DNA of 10,653 nucleotides, taken from an uncultured Collinsella sp. GTDB taxonomy: Bacteria > Actinomycetota > Coriobacteriia > Coriobacteriales > Coriobacteriaceae. A program made the position numbers and the translations under genes. The notes under the pieces were generated by a model. It was not told the origin of the DNA, did not search any database, and was given only the letters and a program-made list of their open reading frames with translations. This document shows, piece by piece, positions 1 to 7,337 of the stretch (position 1 is its first letter; the number at the start of each line of letters is the position of its first letter). The stretch spans positions 1-10,653 of the forward strand of contig CABVBR010000062.1 of assembly GCA_902496645.1 (NCBI GenBank), read 5' to 3'.

Positions 1-45
1 AAATATCCTGCGGCCCCGCCACTTTGCGCCGATAGGTAACGAGCG

Positions 46-666
46 CTAGCGCTCCATATTGGGGACGATGCTGCCTTCGGTCACCGCGTGCACGGCCAGG
101 CGCATGATGTTGTCGTAGCCGGTCTTGTTGAGAATCTCCGAGATACGGCGCTTGATCGTGCCCTCGCTCATAAACAACTCGGCCGCAATCTCGCGACGGC
201 TCTTGCCTTCGCAGGCAAGGCGCAAAATCGACAGCTCGACATCGTCGAGGGCCGCCGTGCCCGAAAAGATGCTTTCGGGCGGCTTGGGAAACGTGCAGTA
301 ACCTGCCAGCGTGGAACGCATCACGGCAAAGAGTTCATCGATGCCGACGTTCTTGTACACAAAGCTGTCGACGCCCGCCTCGCGCGCCTGATCGACAAAC
401 GTAATCTCGGGCATGCCCGTCATGATAACGATGCGGCACTCGGGCAGTTGCTCCTTGATACGCGCCGCCGCCACGATGCCGTTGGAATCGTGCTCGGTGC
501 ACACGTCCATCAATATCATGTCCGGATGCTCCTTGAGCGCGACGTCCAAGGCATCTGAGGCATCGGCGATGGCGGCAACAACGGTCATGTCGGGCTGATC
601 ACCAACAGAGCGTGCGAGGCTCTCGCGCAGAATGGCCTGGTCTTCGACGATAAGGATACGGATCAT
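46..666 (-). CDS. LuxR/NarL-family response regulator
   Basis: This 206-residue cytoplasmic protein is a two-component response regulator that should bind DNA once phosphorylated. The receiver domain covers about residues 1-120. It shows the acidic pair E8/D9, the phosphoacceptor D54 in ILMDVC, T83 in the IVIMTG strand and the conserved K105. A LuxR-type helix-turn-helix follows at about 138-200 (LSILRLACEGKSRREIAAEL, then MSEGTIKRRISEIL). I chose the ATG at 666 because the receiver domain begins there with MIRILIVEDQ and AAAGGAG lies just upstream; the frame stays open further upstream, but that part is only the antisense-frame shadow of the kinase gene. The ATG overlaps the kinase stop codon (ATGA), which implies translational coupling and makes that kinase the likely partner. 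The target genes cannot be told from the sequence. Confidence 0.96.
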   Translation of the reverse strand: MIRILIVEDQAILRESLARSVGDQPDMTVVAAIADASDALDVALKEHPDMILMDVCTEHDSNGIVAAARIKEQLPECRIVIMTGMPEITFVDQAREAGVDSFVYKNVGIDELFAVMRSTLAGYCTFPKPPESIFSGTAALDDVELSILRLACEGKSRREIAAELFMSEGTIKRRISEILNKTGYDNIMRLAVHAVTEGSIVPNMER

Positions 667-2156
667 GAGCTTCTCCTTTGGACCGTTGCGTTGGAGTTCA
701 GCGGAATGGACACCGCAAGCGTAAAGGGCGGGGCGGCATGGACCTCCAGGCTGCCGCCCAGATCTTGTGCGACATGCCTCATACCAGGGATACCCGTTCC
801 CTCGCGATACGATACGGGAGCGGGCGCACCATCGTTTGATACCGTCATGTGTGCAATGGCGCCACCATCCGATACCTCCTGCCACAGGCGCACCTGGACC
901 TGGTGGGCCTGCGCATGCTTGGTGGCATTGGTCGATGCCTCGCGGATAATCTGCAAAAAGGCGGCAGCGACGTGCGCATCGTCCGGAAGCGATCCATCTA
1001 CATCGATCTGTACGCTCACCAGACCAAAGGCATGAACGATATCGCCGAGCTGCTCCGCCGGCTCGCTGTCGCCACAGCTACGCAGGTCGGCGGCAATCGA
1101 GCGCAGCAGTGGGTCAATCTGCTCGAGCGATTCGTCGTCCAGGCGTCCCTCTTCCAGATATCGATGGAGAATCGACAGGCGCTGGCCGATCACGTCGTGC
1201 ACGCGGGCACGCATGCGCAGGTAGGCCGCATTGTCGGCAACCTTCTTCACTTCTTCGATCTGGGTCTGGAGCTCCTGGCCCGCAAGCTCGAGCAGGTGGT
1301 TGGCTTGCGCCAAGCGGTCGTGAGCATGCGCATACTCCGTCACATCCAGACCGATAATGCGCTCAAAGAGACGGCCCGAAACCATAACGTCGTCGTGCAC
1401 AAATAGGCGAATCTCGGCAGGAGAAATCTCGATTACCGCACGCGCCTCCCCAAAGCGGTCCAAGTCGATTCGAACGCGGTTTTTGCTGCTCTCGGGCATC
1501 TGCGCGCTGAGTTTTCGAAGGCCGCTCCACGTATCGCTCATGTCGTGCAAGTCGGTAGGCATGTGAAGCTCCACGAGATTCTTGCGCATGCAGCGGTTCA
1601 TGAGCAACGGGCGGCCCTTGGGATCCAGATACAGAATGCCCACGGGAATCACGTTGATAGTCTCGATCGTCGAGAACGCCGTGATGTCCTCCTGGCGGTT
1701 GCGCACATCCATCAAAAGCGCCGCGATGGAGCGGAATAGGAAGAACGCACCCTCCGCGATAAGGACCGCGGTCCATGCCGGGCCCATGGCATAAACCACT
1801 GGCGGCGTCACGGCGGCAACGAGCAGCAGCTCAGCCAACATAACGGGGCGACGATAGTGCACCATAAGCACCGCGCCGTAGAAAAAGATCGCAGCGTTGA
1901 GCCATAGCAGCGCGCCCGCCGCCTCGGCGGCGACGTGAGGCGGCGCCACCAAATACGAGCCAGACAACGCGAACAAGATGACGGCCGAGATAATCAAATG
2001 CAGCACAAGGCTCGCCTCGTAGGCACAAATCACTTTGCGGTTGTAGGACGAGCGGCGCGATGCGATGAGCGGAACGTGAATGGTCTGCAGGCACGCCGCC
2101 AGAGCAAAGACGATATCGAGCGCAACGATTTGGGGAAGGATAAGCGGAATCTGCAT
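663..2156 (-). CDS. Membrane sensor histidine kinase (NarL/LuxR-paired type)
   Basis: This 497-residue protein should autophosphorylate and pass phosphate to the regulator encoded next to it. The first 150 residues hold five or six hydrophobic segments with little extracellular sequence. A PAS-like stretch follows at about 160-275 (VIPVGILYLDPKGRPLLMN), then a coiled coil at about 280-315. The phosphoacceptor helix carries H320 in RARVHDVIGQRLSIL, the HisKA_3-like pattern. The ATPase domain has an N box (REASTNATKHA, N410) and a G box (GTGIPGM, about 453-459). I prefer the ATG at 2156 because AGGTGA sits 6 bases upstream; a GTG at 2162 would add two residues and overlap the preceding stop codon as GTGA. 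The signal is unknown and may be sensed within the membrane or through the upstream membrane protein. Confidence 0.94.
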   Translation of the reverse strand: MQIPLILPQIVALDIVFALAACLQTIHVPLIASRRSSYNRKVICAYEASLVLHLIISAVILFALSGSYLVAPPHVAAEAAGALLWLNAAIFFYGAVLMVHYRRPVMLAELLLVAAVTPPVVYAMGPAWTAVLIAEGAFFLFRSIAALLMDVRNRQEDITAFSTIETINVIPVGILYLDPKGRPLLMNRCMRKNLVELHMPTDLHDMSDTWSGLRKLSAQMPESSKNRVRIDLDRFGEARAVIEISPAEIRLFVHDDVMVSGRLFERIIGLDVTEYAHAHDRLAQANHLLELAGQELQTQIEEVKKVADNAAYLRMRARVHDVIGQRLSILHRYLEEGRLDDESLEQIDPLLRSIAADLRSCGDSEPAEQLGDIVHAFGLVSVQIDVDGSLPDDAHVAAAFLQIIREASTNATKHAQAHQVQVRLWQEVSDGGAIAHMTVSNDGAPAPVSYREGTGIPGMRHVAQDLGGSLEVHAAPPFTLAVSIPLNSNATVQRRSS

Positions 2157-2158
2157 CG

Positions 2159-4042
2159 TCACTCACCTGCCCGCGGCATCAATACGATCATGCGCAGCTG
2201 ACCGGGCTCGCCCTCAAGGCGATATGCCACGTTGCGCCCCTGCAGCGCGCTTTCGAGTTCGTGGGCAGCCGGCGTCTGCGACAAGTCCTCCTCGTCATTG
2301 GAGAAGATCGTGGCGCGCAGTTCCACGCTGCACGAATCGTGGTCGCTCAGGTGATACATGAGCGCCGGATGGTCGGTGGTGTAAGCGAAGAACGCAAAAT
2401 CGTACACGCAGTCGTACAGCGCGCTCACCGCACTGGCATGCATGGGGCGCCGTATGGCAATAATCGAGGCGCAGTCGACATCGATGGTGCGCAGATCGCT
2501 TGCCATCTCGTTGGCGATCAGCTGAATACGGTCGCGGTCAAAACCGCTCTCCCCGTGCTGCGCCAGCGTGAGCGAGCCTTTGCGTTTGCAATAGGCGACA
2601 AACATCTTGGCACACTGCAGCATGCGGTACCGCTCGTGCGATGATGCCTCATCGGTTAACGGCGGCAGCGAGCTCAGCAAGCCATACATCTCGCCAAGTG
2701 CGCGGGCAAGTGCTTGGTCAACGTCTTTGACCAACAAGGCCTCGGCCTCTTGATCTGCCAGATGCGCTTTAAGGTCGTAGTCGGCCGTGAGCAGTTCGTT
2801 TTGGCGCTGCAGTTCCATACGCCGATGCGCCAGCTCGCGGTTGAGTTCGTTGACCTCCGATACGTCCTGAGCAAGCAGGGCCGATCCGCCCAGCAGCGGA
2901 AAGGAGCGATACATCACATCGGGATTGGAAACGACAGCAAAGGCGTGGGAGTGTCCGAGTTCTTGAGCGCGCAGCTCCTCGCGCACGCCCGCCGGAATCG
3001 GCTTTGATACCGGCGTGGCATAAACTTCCTGCAGGTCGCGCGTTAGGACCTTAAGGTCGAGCGGCAGGGTATCGAAGATGCCGGCGATGTCGTGATACGA
3101 CGGAATGACGCCGCAATCGAGGCAAATCTCGAGCGTCACCACGCACAGCACGCAGTAGACGAGCGAAAAGTTGAGCTTCCATGCCCACGGCACGCGCAGG
3201 GCATACGAGATGGCAAAGAACGCGCCGCCCAGCAGCACGAGTGCCGCCGTGCCCGAAAAGCGCTGAATGCGGAAAGATGCAGACCGACCCACCAAAATGA
3301 AAAAGGCGACAAAGTTAAAGGCCGTCCATATGAGCACGGCGAAATAGCCCCAGCCGTACGTGTAGTCGTTGCTCCAGGTGTCACTTGAGCGATCGAAGTG
3401 AAAGACCTGCTGGTGAAAATCGTTGGTGAGCACAAATCCAATGAGCAGGATGGCCGCGACCCGCAAGGCCGTACGATAGCGGCGGCCCGCACGATGTTGC
3501 TCCAGGCCCGCAAGGCGCAGGCCGCAGAGCTGATAGAGCAGCGGAACGAGCGTCATGGGCACGTAGTACAGGTACCACAAGATCGTGGCATAGAACGGCG
3601 TGAACGACTTGTACTTGAGGATGACCTCGATCATCCACAGGGCGCAGATAGTGGCAACGGCAACGAGGCGTCGGCGCAAAACGTAATCCAAACAGCGCAG
3701 GTAAACCAGCACGCCCCAGATTGAAAAGGCGATTGCAGCGACAAGCAGCGGAATCGAGCTCGAATGGATAAGCCCGTCCATGACCTCTTTGGACACCTCG
3801 CCATAGACAGGCACGGTGTTGGAGAGCTTGGGGTCGGAGGCGAATACCGCCGGCAAGACCGCCAAAAGCAGAAGAAATAGTGCGGTTATGACGCCGGCAA
3901 CAACGAAGGCGCGGCGACGGTATACCAGGTGCGTTATGCCAACGAGGAATCGCGGCATGGCGAAGAGCCTGCCGCCCCTGGGATCCGCCACCGGCGCGGA
4001 TCGGGCGGCCGTGTGGCCGATATGTCGCTCACGGGTACCCAT
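2159..4042 (-). CDS. Multi-pass membrane sensor with kinase-like, apparently non-catalytic C-terminus
   Basis: First gene of the signalling operon; 627 residues from the ATG at 4042. A second ATG at 3958 would give 599 residues and start 16 residues before the first membrane segment. Counting from 3958, about eight hydrophobic segments lie between residues 17 and 280, resembling the 7TM N-terminal module of some Gram-positive kinases. A cytoplasmic linker, a coiled coil (about 365-425) and a kinase-like region (about 440-599) follow. That region has a basic motif (VAYCKRKGSL, about 454-463) known to me from 7TM sensor proteins annotated as kinases. I see no phosphoacceptor histidine motif, no N box and no glycine-rich G box. 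I infer a pseudokinase or receptor working with the kinase two bases downstream. Start choice is uncertain: neither ATG has a strong ribosome site. Confidence 0.85.
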   Translation of the reverse strand: MGTRERHIGHTAARSAPVADPRGGRLFAMPRFLVGITHLVYRRRAFVVAGVITALFLLLLAVLPAVFASDPKLSNTVPVYGEVSKEVMDGLIHSSSIPLLVAAIAFSIWGVLVYLRCLDYVLRRRLVAVATICALWMIEVILKYKSFTPFYATILWYLYYVPMTLVPLLYQLCGLRLAGLEQHRAGRRYRTALRVAAILLIGFVLTNDFHQQVFHFDRSSDTWSNDYTYGWGYFAVLIWTAFNFVAFFILVGRSASFRIQRFSGTAALVLLGGAFFAISYALRVPWAWKLNFSLVYCVLCVVTLEICLDCGVIPSYHDIAGIFDTLPLDLKVLTRDLQEVYATPVSKPIPAGVREELRAQELGHSHAFAVVSNPDVMYRSFPLLGGSALLAQDVSEVNELNRELAHRRMELQRQNELLTADYDLKAHLADQEAEALLVKDVDQALARALGEMYGLLSSLPPLTDEASSHERYRMLQCAKMFVAYCKRKGSLTLAQHGESGFDRDRIQLIANEMASDLRTIDVDCASIIAIRRPMHASAVSALYDCVYDFAFFAYTTDHPALMYHLSDHDSCSVELRATIFSNDEEDLSQTPAAHELESALQGRNVAYRLEGEPGQLRMIVLMPRAGE

Positions 4043-4051
4043 AGTGCTTTT

Positions 4052-4057
4052 AGTGTA
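4052..4057 (-). promoter_or_regulatory. Candidate -10 element of the signalling operon
   Basis: On the minus strand TACACT ends 9 bases before the ATG at 4042, so transcription would start about 3 bases before that codon, giving a nearly leaderless message. This would fit the absence of a ribosome site there. No convincing -35 box is visible at 16-18 bases. If translation instead starts at 3958, the same promoter would give a leader of about 85 bases. Confidence 0.35.
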
Positions 4058-4113
4058 CCGACAGGCAGGCTCAAAAAACGGGCCACATGTCCCAAAATCC
4101 GTGGACGGCAGAA

Positions 4114-4142
4114 CGCCCGGCGAGCACAAAACTCGTCGGGCG
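4114..4142 (-). terminator. Candidate terminator hairpin after the glucosidase gene
   Basis: Two 11-base arms (CGCCCGGCGAG and CTCGTCGGGCG) enclose a 7-base loop in the gap between the glucosidase stop and the sensor operon. One pair is G-U on the plus strand and a C-A mismatch on the minus strand. Only a weak T stretch (TTCT) follows on the minus strand, so function as an intrinsic terminator is uncertain. Confidence 0.45.
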
Positions 4143-4182
4143 CCTTGGTTAGGAGGCTATGAGATTGAGTGCCTCAGCTTCC

Positions 4183-5613
4183 TTAGGAAAGGTCTTCACC
4201 ATTAGAAGCGATAACCTTCTTGTACCAGTCGAAGCTCTTCTTCTTGGAACGTTTGAGGGTGCCGTTGCCGGCGTCGTCGCGGTCCACGTAGATGAAACCG
4301 TAGCGCTTGGACATCTCGCCCGTACCGGCCGAGACCAGGTCGATCGGGCCCCAGGTGGTGTAGCCCAGCAGGTCGACGCCGTCCTCGGTCACCGCGTCGC
4401 GCATCGCGGCGATGTGCTGGCGCAGGTAGTCGATGCGGTAGTCGTCGTTGATGGAGCCGTCCTCCTCGACAACGTCCTTGGCGCCCAGACCGTTCTCGAC
4501 CACGAACAGCGGCTTCTGATAGCGGTCATACAGGTCGTTGAGGGTGATACGGAAGCCCAACGGGTCGATGGCCCAGCCCCACTGGCTCTCCTGCAGGTAA
4601 GGGTTCTTGGCGCCGGCGAAGGCGTTGCCCTGGGTCTTCTCGACCTCGGGGTTGTCGGCGCCGGCCGAGCAGCGGGTGCTGTAGTAGCTAAAGCTGATGA
4701 AGTCGACGGTGTTGGCGGCCAGGATCTCGCGGTCCTCGTCGGTCATGCCCACATCGATGCCCAGGCGCTCGAGTTTCTTGACGGCATAGGCCGGATAGTA
4801 GCCACGGCTCTGGACGTCAACGAAGAAGTAGTTGTCCTGGTTGTCGAGCTGGGCCTGGCGCACATCGCCCGGACGGCAGCTGTAGGGGTAGTAGCTACCG
4901 GCGGCGAGCATGCAGCCGATCTTGACCTCGGGGTCGATCTCATGAGCGATCTTGGTGGCCCAAGCGCTGGCGACGAGCTCGTTGTGGGCGGCCAGATACT
5001 CGACGGCCTCCTTGTTCTCGCCCTCCTCAAAGACCAGGCCGGCACCCATAAACGGCAGGCGCAGGATCATGTTGATCTCGTTGAAGGTGAGCCAGTACTT
5101 CACCAGGCCCTTGTAGCGAGTGAAGATTGTGGTCGCGAGGTTCTTGTAGAAATCGATGAGCTTGCGGTTGCGCCAGCCGCCGTACTCCTTGATGAGGTGG
5201 ATCGGGCAGTCAAAGTGCGTGATGGTCACGAGCGGCTCGATGCCGTGCTTCTGGCACTCGCGGAACACATCCTCGTAGAAGGCCAGGCCGGCCTCATTGG
5301 GCTCGGTCTCGTCACCATTGGGGAAGATGCGGGTCCAGGCCAGGCTCATGCGGAAGGTCTTAAAGCCCATCTCGGCAAAGAGGGCGATGTCCTCCTTATA
5401 GTGATGGTAAAAATCGATGCCGGTCTGCGCGGGATAGTAGTAGCCGTCCTCGAAGTCGAGCATCTTGCGCTGGCCGGAGACCACCGCGTAGCGCTCGGAG
5501 CCGTGCGGAGCCACGTCCACGTTGGCCAGACCGCGGCCGTCCACGTTGTAGGCGCCCTCGCACTGGTTGGCAGCCGTCGCGCCGCCCCACAGGAAGTCAT
5601 TACGGAAAGCCAT
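4183..5613 (-). CDS. GH1 6-phospho-beta-glucosidase
   Basis: This 476-residue cytoplasmic glycoside hydrolase family 1 enzyme should split phosphorylated beta-glucosides, such as cellobiose or aryl-glucoside phosphates, into glucose 6-phosphate and the aglycone or sugar. The family opening is clear (FLWGGATAANQCEGA). E179 in TFNEIN is the acid/base and E373 in VVENGLG is the nucleophile. The phosphate-binding signature of the 6-phospho branch is present at about 425-442 (LVSAGTGEMSKRYGFIYV, with S428, K436 and Y438), which argues against a plain beta-glucosidase. Length is normal and there is no signal peptide. AAAGGATC precedes the ATG at 5613. A PTS transporter would be expected to supply the substrate, but none lies in the window; the gene appears to be a single-gene unit with its own promoter. 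Confidence 0.94.
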   Translation of the reverse strand: MAFRNDFLWGGATAANQCEGAYNVDGRGLANVDVAPHGSERYAVVSGQRKMLDFEDGYYYPAQTGIDFYHHYKEDIALFAEMGFKTFRMSLAWTRIFPNGDETEPNEAGLAFYEDVFRECQKHGIEPLVTITHFDCPIHLIKEYGGWRNRKLIDFYKNLATTIFTRYKGLVKYWLTFNEINMILRLPFMGAGLVFEEGENKEAVEYLAAHNELVASAWATKIAHEIDPEVKIGCMLAAGSYYPYSCRPGDVRQAQLDNQDNYFFVDVQSRGYYPAYAVKKLERLGIDVGMTDEDREILAANTVDFISFSYYSTRCSAGADNPEVEKTQGNAFAGAKNPYLQESQWGWAIDPLGFRITLNDLYDRYQKPLFVVENGLGAKDVVEEDGSINDDYRIDYLRQHIAAMRDAVTEDGVDLLGYTTWGPIDLVSAGTGEMSKRYGFIYVDRDDAGNGTLKRSKKKSFDWYKKVIASNGEDLS

Positions 5614-5649
5614 GCATCGATCCTTTCATACGCTGCTTGTCGTGGTTTC

Positions 5650-5678
5650 AGTATCCCCGCAAATAGCGCGCAGCTCAA
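5650..5678 (-). promoter_or_regulatory. Candidate promoter of the GH1 gene
   Basis: On the minus strand TTGAGC (5673-5678) and GATACT (5650-5655) are separated by 17 bases, each matching the sigma-70 consensus at four of six positions. Transcription would start near 5643, leaving a leader of about 30 bases. Further upstream a small perfect hairpin (GCGCCC-GGT-GGGCGC, 5717-5731) lies in otherwise featureless sequence. Confidence 0.45.
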
Positions 5679-5766
5679 CGGCGGCGACGCAGGTCGACAC
5701 TTCTTTTCGCACACAGGCGCCCGGTGGGCGCTCGCGTCTGACACTTTCTGATACCCGCCATCAAAA

Positions 5767-5801
5767 ACCGCCACGAAGGGGACAGGCACCTTTGTGGTGG
5801 T
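5767..5801 (-). repeat. GGGGACAGGCACC hairpin, left copy
   Basis: A 35-base imperfect palindrome with an asymmetric centre, GGGGACAGGCACC. It matches the reverse complement of 7211-7245 at 34 of 35 positions, so the two centres point in opposite directions around the ATPase gene. It resembles REP-type elements; no REP-associated transposase is in the window. Confidence 0.75.
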
Positions 5802-5835
5802 CTCATCAGTTGCGGTGGTGAGCCGCGCTGGTTCA

Positions 5836-5894
5836 TCTCGATCTGTAACAGATAGACCATTAAAACCGAGCCCGGTGTTACAGATCGAGATTTT
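5836..5894 (+). repeat. TCTGTAACA hairpin 2, left copy
   Basis: Perfect 15-base arms TCTCGATCTGTAACA (5836-5850) and its complement (5876-5890) enclose a 25-base loop; TTTT follows at 5891-5894. The counterpart at 7259-7313 has identical arms but a loop with about nine differences, so the stem is better conserved than the loop. Confidence 0.8.
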
Positions 5895-5913
5895 CGGGCA
5901 GCCCCTGCAGTTT

Positions 5914-5970
5914 GTCTCGTTCTGTAACAGATAGAGACGATTTTGCCTGCTAGATGTTACAGATTGAGAC
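5914..5970. repeat. TCTGTAACA hairpin 1, left copy
   Basis: Arms of 16 bases (5914-5929 and 5955-5970) pair at 14 positions around a 25-base loop. This is a variant of the neighbouring hairpin, sharing the TCTGTAACA core, and is the counterpart of 7338-7394. Confidence 0.75.
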
Positions 5971-5978
5971 AGAAGACT

Positions 5979-6034
5979 CTAGTCCACGGAGATGTCGAGG
6001 TTCTTGCCGACGAGGCCCACGTAGCCGCCTTCGG
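5979..6034 (-). pseudogene. Remnant of the 3' end of a DUF4867-type gene
   Basis: Read on the minus strand this gives GGYVGLVGKNLDISVD and a TAG stop, matching the last residues of the intact protein encoded at 7403-8047 (GGYVGLTGKNLDITVD) with two replacements plus silent changes. The similarity stops near 6034 and no start or upstream codons remain. It is either the displaced end of the neighbouring gene left by an insertion, or what is left of a former second copy. It should have no function as protein. Confidence 0.8.
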
Positions 6035-6046
6035 GTGACAGACCAT

Positions 6047-6098
6047 TTGACTGAATAGGAAAGAAAGGAAAAAATAGGAAAAAAAGGAAAGGAGACTT
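6047..6098 (+). promoter_or_regulatory. Promoter and purine-rich leader of the ATPase gene
   Basis: TTGACT (6047-6052) and AAAAAT (6070-6075) lie 17 bases apart, a plausible sigma-70 promoter. From 6053 to 6095 the plus strand is almost entirely A and G. It contains a near-perfect 18-base tandem repeat (6054-6071 and 6073-6090, one mismatch) of the form AATAGGAAAGAAAGGAAA. AAAGGAG at the end is a strong ribosome site for the ATG at 6099; the AGGAAA units upstream give extra purine-rich sites. The A/G runs could be prone to slippage. Confidence 0.55.
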
Positions 6099-7205
6099 AT
6101 GACTGAACCCATCTTCTCCCCCTCATTTGGAAATCGCCCGTCCTATCTGGTGGGGCGCGGGAGCGTGATTTCGACATTCATCTCCGGCCTTGAACAGGAG
6201 CCAGGCAATCGAGACCGCGCCATGCTCATGCTCGGCCAGCGAGGAAGCGGCAAGACGGTCCTTCTGTGGGAGCTCGCCGACCGCGCCCGCAAGCTCGGCT
6301 TCGTCGTCGCCACGCCCACCGTAGCCTCCGAGGACATGCTCGAGCGTATCGTTGAAAAGATCCAAGAGGCGGGCGAGCCCTATGCCAACAAACGCCATCT
6401 CCCTAAACTCACGGGCGGCAGCCTGAGCGTCTTCGGTTTCTCGGCCGGCCTTGAGTTCACACGCGATGTGCAGGAAACCAAGAGCTTCCAGTTCAAGCTC
6501 ACGCAGCTGGCGCGCAAATTGACCGAGCAAGGACACGGCATCCTCATCCTTATCGATGAACTCCAGGCCAATTCGCCCGAGATCAGACAACTCGTCACCG
6601 CCTATCAAGAACTCGTCGGCGAGGGACTCAACGTCGCGCTCGTCATGGCGGGCCTTCCGGGAGCGGTCTCGGCAACGCTCAATGACCGCGTGCTGACGTT
6701 TCTTAACCGCGCGCGCAAAGTCACACTCGAACCGCTTTCAGTCGGAGATGTCGATACCTACTATCAGCGAGCTTTCGAAGAGCTCGGCCTTGATATCCCA
6801 AGCGATCTTCGGCTGGATGCCGCTCGCGCAACCCAGGGTTCACCCTACATGTTGCAGCTCATCGGCTACAACATCGCCAATCGTTGCCAGGCAGGAGAGC
6901 GCGTAACGCAAGAGCAGGTCGACGGAGCCATCGAGGCGTCAAAAGTAGATTTCGAAAACGATGTGTGCGAGACGACTCTCGCCGCACTGTCGGACCAAGA
7001 CGTTGCGTTTCTCGCCGCAATGGCAGACGACGAAGACGGCGCGTCGCGCATCTCTGATGTTGCCGAGCGCATGTCGGTCACGCCTGACTATGCGCAAAAA
7101 TATCGCCGACGCCTCATCGACGCCGGCGTTATCGAACAGGCACGCCGCGGCTATGTGCGCTTCGCCGTTCCCTATATGGCCGACTACCTGCGAAGTCAGC
7201 TGTAG
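6099..7205 (+). CDS. AAA/STAND-like P-loop ATPase with C-terminal winged helix
   Basis: This 368-residue protein is a predicted cytoplasmic ATPase of the ATPase_2/Orc1-Cdc6-like group, of unknown role. The Walker A motif is GQRGSGKT (46-53) and Walker B is ILILIDE (148-154, D153/E154). A sensor-1-like strand LVMAGLP (181-187), an arginine-bearing segment near FLNRARKVTL (201-210) and a sensor-2-like GSPYMLQLIGY (247-257) follow. The last 75 residues look like a winged helix (SDVAERMSVTPDYAQKYRRRLIDAGVI, then a basic hairpin RRGYVRF), suited to DNA binding. It is complete, with a strong ribosome site. It is the only plus-strand gene here and is enclosed by a long direct repeat, which suggests gain by insertion. 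Replication, defence or regulation are all possible; the sequence does not decide. Confidence 0.9.
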   Translation: MTEPIFSPSFGNRPSYLVGRGSVISTFISGLEQEPGNRDRAMLMLGQRGSGKTVLLWELADRARKLGFVVATPTVASEDMLERIVEKIQEAGEPYANKRHLPKLTGGSLSVFGFSAGLEFTRDVQETKSFQFKLTQLARKLTEQGHGILILIDELQANSPEIRQLVTAYQELVGEGLNVALVMAGLPGAVSATLNDRVLTFLNRARKVTLEPLSVGDVDTYYQRAFEELGLDIPSDLRLDAARATQGSPYMLQLIGYNIANRCQAGERVTQEQVDGAIEASKVDFENDVCETTLAALSDQDVAFLAAMADDEDGASRISDVAERMSVTPDYAQKYRRRLIDAGVIEQARRGYVRFAVPYMADYLRSQL

Positions 7206-7245
7206 AAAAAACCACCACAAAGGTGCCTGTCCCCTTCGTGGTGGT
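7206..7245 (-). terminator. GGGGACAGGCACC hairpin used as minus-strand terminator
   Basis: Arms 7211-7223 and 7233-7245 pair at 12 of 13 positions (ACCACCACAAAGG with CCTTCGTGGTGGT). On the minus strand the stem is followed directly by TTTTTT (7206-7211), the standard layout of an intrinsic terminator. It would end transcripts of the DUF4867-type gene before they read into the convergent ATPase gene. It is also the inverted counterpart of the hairpin at 5767-5801. Confidence 0.7.
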
Positions 7246-7258
7246 CTGGGCCTGTTTG

Positions 7259-7318
7259 TCTCGATCTGTAACAGTTAGGCCGGCAAGACCGGGCTTGGTG
7301 TTACAGATCGAGATTTTT
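7259..7318 (+). terminator. TCTGTAACA hairpin 2, right copy; candidate ATPase terminator
   Basis: Perfect 15-base arms (7259-7273 and 7299-7313) are followed by TTTTT at 7314-7318 on the plus strand. It lies 53 bases after the ATPase stop codon, so it could end that transcript. The loop itself contains a further short GC-rich pairing (GGCCGGCAAGACCGGGC). Confidence 0.6.
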
Positions 7319-7337
7319 CGGTCGCCCCCTGCGATTT

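Larger units (their letters stand above)
5767..6034. repeat. Left copy of a long direct repeat flanking the ATPase gene
   Basis: This segment matches 7211-7458 in the same order and direction: a 35-base GGGGACAGGCACC hairpin, two TCTGTAACA hairpins, and the 3' end of a DUF4867-type gene. From 5836 to 5990 I count about 20 mismatches and one single-base gap in roughly 150 aligned bases, mostly in hairpin loops. The spacer between the first hairpin and the rest differs in length (34 against 13 bases). Similarity stops near 6034, where the ATPase leader begins. It also makes up most of the 485-base gap between the glucosidase and ATPase starts. Confidence 0.85.

Noticed and set aside
667..885. 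N-terminal extension of the response regulator to 279 residues
   Set aside because: The added residues lie within the kinase coding sequence in another frame, the receiver domain begins at the ATG at 666, and that ATG has a good ribosome site.
5717..5731. GCGCCC-GGT-GGGCGC hairpin before the GH1 gene as a BglG-type antiterminator site
   Set aside because: It is short, has no overlapping terminator or T run, and lies upstream of the predicted promoter.
4159..5751. A 530-codon open frame on the plus strand
   Set aside because: It is antisense to the GH1 gene, whose catalytic motifs are intact. The translation is dominated by A, V, L, D and G repeats typical of the mirror frame of a GC-rich gene.
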